Of a stretch of 64,000 bases of DNA, positions 57,349 to 64,000 are shown one piece after another. The stretch comes from Ctenosaura bakeri (taxonomy: Eukaryota > Chordata > Lepidosauria > Squamata > Iguanidae): NCBI GenBank assembly GCA_948474755.1, contig CAOLHI010002126.1, positions 1 through 64,000 on the forward strand. The letters run 5' to 3'. The translations under genes were made by a program, and so were the position numbers. The notes under the pieces are model-generated. The model ran no database searches. It was not told where the DNA came from and was given only the letters and a program-made list of their open reading frames with translations. The stretch's first letter is position 1, and every line of letters begins with the position of its first letter.

Positions 57349-58735
57349 TCAGCTTGCTTACTTTCTGAGTTGGTATCTTCTTTATTAGTTAAAAATAGCA
57401 CTGGAGAAATAAGGATATTTAACCAGGATTACAGCACAAAGCAGGGGGGACTTTAAGGCATGCTCAAGCCATCTATTACTATACTGTTTAGTTATGTATA
57501 GCTTCTTTCTTCCACACAGAAACTTTCCAAGCTCTGGTTTTGCTATTCCCTCCCCTCACCATGCAATTTTCTTGAGTCAAATCCCCTTTCAACTGTTATT
57601 TTCTCCCATGGGGGAAAACACATTGTTGGTTGCGTATGGTTATTGTCTATGACATTTTGATACCTTCTTCACACTTCCATGTACAGTACTTGCTTTTCAC
57701 CACACCTGAGAGTAACAGACTAGCTTACAGAGCTCATATAAGCAACACAGCTCTGTCCTCCCAGCACATTACCCTTGCCCCCAGCTTTTGCTGTGTGAGA
57801 TGAAAAGCCCTGCATATGTCACACAACTCTCAAAAGAAAGTAAATAGCAGCAGTAACAAGTGGATATACTGAAATGTGAAGAGCTTGTTTCTCTTAGACG
57901 TTTGGAGAAAGGGGTTAATGATGTGGAGAAACTAGAGGCAGCAGAAGAGTAATGGAAAGAGTGCTGCTACTATTTTCTAGAAAAGTAATAATTAGCTCAG
58001 TTGAGATGCTAGTCTCTACTTGTTTAATAGTGTACCCTCAGATCTTAGTAAGCCAAACATGCCAGAGTTTTGGTTCTGAGTGAAGTTCCATTACAGGGAA
58101 TGTGAAGCCACATCAACATGCTTTTAACAAAAGCAATTGATTTGCAGTGATCTTTAAGTATCACTGCAATGGGGCCAAATGCAAGACTATGGGACACAAA
58201 TCTACGAAAGTGAACTGATTTAATATAACAACTGCAATGAATACTATGAACCTACAAAACCCATCTTTAGACAGTTTTAGTTATAATACCTTCTGCATAC
58301 ATTCATACCCTTAGACATCTTTAATAAGTAGACTAATCAAAAAGCTATTAATTACATAACATAAAAGATCTAATATTAATCATTGAGCAAAAATTTTCAC
58401 TTGTGAGCTACAAGTTCAGGAAAGAGTTTTGTTGGTTGACACAACATTGCATCTGATTTGTCAGTGAAATAGAGAATAGAAGAGAAATTTTGAGGGAATG
58501 CTTTCCTTTCTCCCAGGAATAAAATCAAAACATTTGAAATGTAGTGATGAAGGAATGTTCCAGGGATACCACAATATGCCAAAAAGTAAAAAGAATTGGA
58601 TCTGAGAGCAAATTAGGCCTCATTGGAAACCAAGATGACTAAACTAGAGACTGCTAGAGACTGTTGTACTTTGTACATATCATGACACAATGTGAGTCAC
58701 TGGAAAAGATTATAATGCCTTTTAAAATGTAAGGT
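57349..58735. other. Unassigned sequence
   Basis: No gene or repeat was recognised in this 1.4-kb stretch. Confidence 0.4.
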
Positions 58736-58903
58736 AGCAGGAAAACAAGAAGACTGCATTACAAATAGATTGATTCAATCAAAGAAGCCAAGGCCCTGAC
58801 TTTGTAAAATCTGAGCATGGCAGGTAATAACTGGGATTCATGGGGTTCTCATTCATGCAGCACCTTAGGTCAAAGTTGACTTGACACCAAACAACAACAA
58901 AAT
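58736..58903 (+). mobile_element. BovB 3' tail
   Basis: AAACAAGAAGACTGCATTAC, AGATTGATTCAATCAAAGAA, GCCAAGGCCCTGACTTTG and the tail CAAAGTTGACTTGACACCAA, ACAACAACAAA reproduce the BovB 3' end. Confidence 0.85.
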
Positions 58904-58973
58904 CTTTGTCCACTGATTGTTAATTTATACAACACTTCATTAGGTATTTTAGAAAAGCAACACTTTTATGTTG

Positions 58974-59173
58974 GGTTGTTGTTGCTTTTGTTGTGTGCCT
59001 TCAAGTTATTTCTGACTTATGGCAACCCTAAGGCAACCCTATCATGGGGTTTTCTGGGGCTGAGAGAGTGTGATGCACCCAAGGTGGGTGGCTTTCGACA
59101 GCCAAGTGGGGAATCAAACCCTGGTCTCCAGAGGTCATAGTTCAAAACTCAAACCACTATACCACACTCGCCA
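58974..59173 (-). mobile_element. Sauria-type tRNA-derived SINE, better copy
   Basis: On the minus strand the head reads GGTATAGTGGTTTGAGTTTT, then GGAGACCAGGGTTTGATTCC (a near-intact B box), a body with GGGTGCATCACACTCTCTCA, and a tail CATAAGTCAGAAATAACTTG followed by AAGGCACACAACAA. The tail parallels the BovB ends elsewhere in the window. About 40 bp of the usual body is missing. Confidence 0.9.
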
Positions 59174-59209
59174 CTTAAGAAAAAATTTAATCAGCTAGGT
59201 CGCAATATT

Positions 59210-59312
59210 ATATCCAGTTGCTTAACTATAAACTACATTGAGCTCAGTGGGACTATGTGTGAATAAACATTGTTAGGAATGCATTGTGATTGGTTATAAG
59301 GCACATGGTTAA
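59210..59312. repeat. Dispersed repeat with GAGCTCAGTGGGAC core
   Basis: GTCGCAATATTATATCCAGT, ATTGAGCTCAGTGGGACTAT and GAATGCATTGTGATTGG match the foldback family seen at 18.8 and 54.3 kb. Confidence 0.5.
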
Positions 59313-59404
59313 TTGACAGTGCAAACCTATATGTGACTGCTGAAAAATACCCTTGGGGAAAAAAGTATAAGTTTCAGTTGAATAATACTCCTTTTCAGGT
59401 ACAG

Positions 59405-59522
59405 ACAGGCAACCTATGGCCCGTTAGATGCAGCTGGACTTTAATTCCCATAATCCCTGATTTTTGACCATACTTGTCTGAAGAAGACAAGGGATGAAAT
59501 CTTGCAACATCTGGAGAATCAC
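59405..59522. repeat. Palindromic repeat, diverged
   Basis: GATGCAGCTGGACTTTAATT, CCCATAATCCCTGATTTTTG and the distal CAACATCTGGAGAATCACAG correspond to the family best seen at 56772-56893. Confidence 0.45.
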
Positions 59523-62379
59523 AGGGCCCTCCACTTCTGTTTTAAGGCAATTGTGTTGTGAGAAGGGAATGTCAGTGCATCACTGGATTTAGAGCTTACT
59601 GGTTCTTCCCAGCTTTTTAACATGCCCAGATTTAAGTTGCTGAACCATTTCTTTATTGTACATAGACAAAGTGAACAAATGAAGATGGAGGAAGGTTTAA
59701 TCTTCATGTCAGCTATTACTCTTTTGTAACTGAGCTAGTTGTTTCCTCAACACTGTAATAGCAGAGGCCTTACTCAGCCAAACTTATTGGCCTGGGAGTC
59801 TATATTTATATGTATTACGAAATCAGCCTTAGATTCATTCCAACCTTCATTTCATTTTTTTAGTATGAAAAAGAAGGATGTTTTAAAGCAGAAATTCATA
59901 TTTGATTCCCACTTATAATGATAGTCATTGCTATAAGACAGAAGAAGCTAGTCACTGTTAATTTTGAAAGCAGATATCTCTGCATTATTTTACGGAGATA
60001 TTTGGAACCACTACCCCAGCTGAAAAAATGCATTGGTTCCTATAAGATTTTTTAAAATCTAGCTTCTTCAAGTTGAATAAGAGAAGGAATAGTGCCTAGC
60101 AGCTGTGCAAGGTATGGCAGTAAAATCAAGAGTTAATTTGCCCTCCCTACAGCATCAGATTCACCAGTAACTTTTAACTGCTAGCATCTTAAGAAACCTG
60201 TTATACTCCTAAATGTCTCGGGGCATCCCAGACTTCACTTGGAAAATCAGTGGCAGGGTTGGTCCACAACATTTGCTGTCTTAGGTGAAGGACAAGATCG
60301 CACCCCTCAATTTCATGTACAGTAGCCAATGGAACAGAACTGGTAGTTTACTTCAGTACTGGCAATTTGGACATCCTACTACATCTGAGGGCAGAGGATA
60401 GCTTAAAGTGCACAGGACAGCCTGAAGGGAACACACACAGCTCTGTCCTACAACATTTTGCCATCATTCTCCATTGTAGAGCATCTTCCAACTGAAGCAG
60501 CTTCCTCAGTTGGCCAGTGCTGACTACTGATCTTATATGGTATCTTATTTAGGACAACCACAACACAATCTTTTAGGGATTCTAATATTCAAGAGCAGTC
60601 AATCACAAGATCATCTTTCATTGTTTTTGCTCTTTCATTCACTGAAAGTTCTACCTGAAGAAAAATGAACAGAAGACTTCTAAACAAAATGTTCCTCTTT
60701 TCTTTTTTGTTAAGAGGCAAAAATGGAAGGCTAATAAAGACCATTTAAAATAAAAGGGACCATTACTCCTCAGTTTTATATGAGCTTACATGCTTTCATT
60801 GTGCAAAGTGTGTTATTAATTTAACATGCCAGATTCATAGGTTTCTGCAATATCAGGTTTGATGTATTCATTATCGGCACTCAGTACATTAATTCATGCT
60901 GAAGTCCGGTAAATCAAAATTATACCATCTGGCTTCCTGTTCTTAATGATGAATTTGATGTAGGGGTGATTAAGATTGTTAGGCTTTTGAATTTTAATGT
61001 AAAAATTAGGGGATTAAAAAGGCATTTAGAAATGACCAATAGTTAGAATAAACTTACTGACAGGATCTAATTTGTATACTTGCTAGTAAAGCTCCATTTT
61101 AATTAGCAGCCAGAGTCTTTCAGCACAGGCTCAAAGAGACAGAAGTTTAGTGATTAAGAAGATGAAGCTGTTAAATTGATAAATTGACCTTGAAATACTT
61201 GTAACTGTGGGGGATGGCTTAGTTGCTATATGGTTAGTGTGTCACAATGAACATGTGGATAAGGTGAGTACGAGAAGTAACCTCCCTCAAAAGAAACCTG
61301 CTGTTCTCCTCTGGCTCAGTAAAAAAACCTTCTAAAATCATAGAGATGAACTCATACTTTATACAGCAAGAGATCAAAGAAATATGTACCATTCAGTATA
61401 AGACTTACCTCTGGAATGATCTATAAATTGACTTGCTTTTCTGGGAGAAAGAGGAAGGAACTATTCAATACTGGTCTAGCAGAAGTCACGGCAATAGTAC
61501 CACTGAGAAATATTTACTTATTTACTATCTCTCTATCACCAACTTCACTGAAGGTTGGTCAGACAAGATTTATACGTCCCTTAAGCTTATACGAAGATGC
61601 AGAACAAAATGATGCATTGCTCTACTCTTATTTTTGAAAATGAGAGTGTAGGACCTTCCCAGTGTCAGTCTTTAAAAAAATAGTTCTAATTGGAGGTTGA
61701 GGTATAGATCCCTGAAGCAAATAGCACTTTGGGGACAAAGAGTAGTGCTGAGGTGGAAAATCTTTTTGTTGTTGTTGTCCTTAGAAAGAGGCATAGTCCT
61801 TAGACTTAATCCTCACTGTGGAGGTAAACATGTGTCTTGGTTGTGTAGAACATGTCACTGTTGCTTTAAGGTCAGCCGCCAGAAGACCTCTAGCAGGAGA
61901 ATAACAGTCACATGGCCAGAAGCTGGGGGATCTTCTGTATGATCCTGGATGAGGATCATTATCTGCATGTGTCAGTGTTAACCAGTGGATATTTACACAA
62001 CTTGGAAACATTAGTGGAAATGGCTAATAAGTTCCCATTTTGGACTAACATTTTAGTAGCACTTTGGTCTAATAACACTGAACAAACTAAAGACAGCTTA
62101 AAAATAGAAAATTTCCTCCAAACTTTGTTACCATAATGAATAAACACCTCTTATTACACTGAAACCCATAACATGTCAGCATTAATGTTGGGGTGGGGGG
62201 AGGTTTCTGTTAGGTGCTCTTTACAAAAGAGAAAAAAAGGAATGTGTTATATGCAATTACATTATTTGCAATATTTTGCTTACAATCGCTAGACATACAT
62301 TCACTAAGAAACTGTTATTTGTTAACTGTCTTGCCTCAGTAGCTATTTCCTGAACTACTGAGATTATTGTGGGCTATAT
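59523..62379. other. Unassigned sequence; contains a candidate conserved element
   Basis: No gene or clear repeat was seen in this 2.9-kb stretch. At 60780-61210 the sequence lacks repeat signs and is dense in TTAATTTAAC, TTAATTCATG, GATTAAGATTG and TTTTAATTAGCAGCC motifs. Frames at 61416-61942 lack domains. Confidence 0.3.
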
Positions 62380-62558
62380 CAATACTTTTCAAGCTATCTG
62401 ATATGGGGACCGGCAGGGTTTTGTTTTCTGAATGTGCCAGAGACTGGCATAATATTTTTGCCCATTGACTACAACCCATTATTTTATTCGTTGAGCTATT
62501 GTCACTGCAGACAATAGCCCATGGACCACTTCATGGACCACCACTTTGAGAAGTAATG
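62380..62558. mobile_element. hAT non-autonomous element with 8-bp target duplication (179 bp)
   Basis: Termini CAATACTTTTCAAG and (reverse complement) CATTACTTCTCAAA match the hAT form. The element is flanked by GGCTATAT (62372-62379) and GGCTATAC (62559-62566), a 7-of-8 direct repeat of the length hAT transposons make. The body carries ATGGGGACCGGCAGGGTTTT and CCATGGACCACTTCATGG. It is related to 41826-42007. Confidence 0.85.
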
Positions 62559-62837
62559 GGCTATACCACTTCAGATTGCACATGAGGGCAAACATTAAGA
62601 AATGCTTCTTAAGATGTTTGAAAATGTGGTGTGCCACAGAAGACAAATAAGAATCTGACCTTCTATTTCTTAATAAATTTTAAACATATTTGGGCATTCT
62701 TTAACTTATTTTGAGCATTCTTAGAGGAAAAAGATTGTCTGGACCTCTTTCAATCTCATTTCAAGCTGAAGTTTGGCACCAAAACACTCTTGTTTTCCCT
62801 GATACATGATCTGCTACATGTGAGAAATTGGGAAGTG

Positions 62838-63735
62838 CTGTCCTGTTGGTACTCCTGAATTTCTCAGTGGCTTTTGATACCATTGACCATGCTATCATGT
62901 CAGACTAGCTCTTCAGGGTAAGAGTAAAAGGCATCATGCTGCAATGATTCTGCTCCAATCTAGATGTTCAGTTCCAGAGAGAATGTCTGTTCAACCCCAT
63001 GACTATTGTCACAGAGTTATCTTCTGTCCCCCATGCTGTTTAATACTAATACAAATCTGTAGTGAAAGGTCATTAGGGGTTCAGGGATTGGATGCCATCA
63101 GGATGCTGATGATGCTCAAATCTGTTTCATCTTATCATTGGTGTCAACCAGAGCTGTCTGCATGCTATAATGGATTAGATGAGAGTCAACAGACTAAAGA
63201 TGAATTTTGATAAGTTGCGTGATCAGTGGGCTGGTGGTTCCCAGGTCTAGGAACTGGGTAAATGGCCTGCTCTGGATAATATTACACTCCCTGAAGGAGA
63301 AGGTGGAGGTACCCTGGTTCTATCCCTGCCCAGGTGGGTCCTATAGCTCAAACTGCCTGAGGCTAGTTTTGAATGGCCTGCTAGCTGTGGCCTTTGCTGA
63401 GCATGGATAACTTGGCCAAAGTAGTCCAAACACCTCCCAGTTAGATGACCAGAATGCAGTCTGTGTGGGGCTGCTCTTGAAGATGGTACATAAGCTGCAG
63501 CTAGTGTGGTATATAATATGAGCTAGAGATTGCTACCTGTAACATCTTACAGAAACTACATGATACTAGTTTGAAAAGAATGACATGGGTACCCATATGC
63601 TTCCAATCTGAAGTCAAAGTACTAGTGAAGACGGTTGAAGCTGTAAATGACCTTAATAACTGAAGGAGTGCCTTTCTGTATCAATTGCTGAGCACTGAGA
63701 CCTGCTGGAGAAACCTTCATCTGTTTCCCAGCAGA
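62838..63735 (+). pseudogene. L2-clade LINE reverse-transcriptase fragment
   Basis: The order TGCTGTCCTGTTGGTACTCC, then TTTTGATACCATTGACCATG (FDTIDHA in translation), a decayed SSVPHAV-type PQG region with CCCCCATGCTGTTTAATA (PMLFN), and GGATGCTGATGATGC (the decayed YADD box) is RT palm sequence of the L2 group. It continues through GTGGGGCTGCTCTTGAAGAT and TTCCAATCTGAAGTCAAAGT to about 63735. Multiple stops and frameshifts are present. The 88-codon open frame at 62944-63210 lies partly in a wrong frame. Confidence 0.82.
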
Positions 63736-63889
63736 TGAAAACATCATGTGGACAAACAAGGAAGCACCTTTTCTGCTGTGGCACGCTAGTTATGAGACAC
63801 ACTTCTCTTAGAGACCTGAATAAAACTGATCTTGACTTCATTTCAGTGCCAATCTAAAATGTCATTCTTTACAAAATCTTTGTGTCTAA

Positions 63890-64000
63890 GGTTATTTCCA
63901 CACTACACTGTTATAGTGCTATTATTCCACTTTTGACATCTTGTGGAATTCTGGAGTTTGTAGTTTACTGAGGCCAGAGCTCTTTGACTAAGAATTCTAA
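63890..64000. mobile_element. Palindromic MITE, copy C, truncated by the window end
   Basis: GGTTATTTCCACACTACACT, GTTATAGTGCTATTATTCCA follows a TAA trinucleotide (63887-63889). The sequence matches copies A and B and continues beyond the window. Confidence 0.8.

Noticed and set aside
59060..59173. tRNA gene on the minus strand
   Set aside because: Only the promoter-bearing head of a tRNA-derived SINE is present; no complete cloverleaf is visible and a SINE body and tail follow.

Overview
The window reads as a non-genic stretch of a vertebrate nuclear genome, intergenic or deep-intronic, most probably from a squamate reptile (lizard or snake). The diagnosis rests on the repeats. It holds decayed RTE/BovB LINE copies, tRNA-derived Sauria-type SINEs and a 5S-rRNA-derived (5S-Sauria-type) SINE that both end in BovB-like tails, CR1 and L2-clade LINE ends, a vertebrate L1 end, Tc1/mariner and hAT elements, and many palindromic MITE-like elements. 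The species cannot be fixed from sequence alone. Most copies are too diverged to have inserted recently. No host protein-coding exon, rRNA gene, functional tRNA gene or CRISPR array is supported. The open frames are short, usually overlap on both strands, and those with recognisable protein similarity are transposon fragments.

Layout. 0-9 kb: a BovB ORF2 (endonuclease to start of RT) is broken by a retroviral-type LTR with TATA box, poly(A) signal and a possible primer-binding site, and BovB sequence resumes at its 3' tail. A TIR element, a reverse-strand CR1 end, a Sauria SINE, a possible LTR, an AT-rich homeodomain-motif-rich stretch (candidate conserved element) and a reverse-strand L1 3' end follow. 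10-14 kb: a decayed Tc1-like transposase carries a nested TA-flanked element; then a possible second LTR and a GC-rich MITE. 16-23 kb: a palindromic MITE, a CR1 3' end with an in-frame duplication, a reverse-strand LTR, and an L2 3' end split by a GC-rich hairpin MITE. 23-33 kb: small palindromic elements, an 864-bp composite hAT-like element, a tRNA-type SINE, a second copy of the reverse-strand LTR family and a decayed minisatellite of about 74 bp. 33-51 kb: sparse MITEs, BovB tails, a hAT-like element and long unassigned sequence. 51-64 kb: the 5S-derived SINE, L2 pieces, more MITEs, a BovB tail, a Sauria SINE, a hAT element with a visible 8-bp target duplication, and an L2 RT fragment.

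How the parts relate. The BovB copies are the kind of LINE thought to mobilise both SINE types seen here, because all three share a similar 3' tail. Several MITE families share GGCC-like termini, and three insertions show TTA or TAA flanks, suggesting one PIF/Harbinger-type transposase in trans. No undescribed protein system was found. The items most worth checking are the nested transposon histories, the shared-terminus MITE group, the minisatellite and several candidate conserved non-coding elements.
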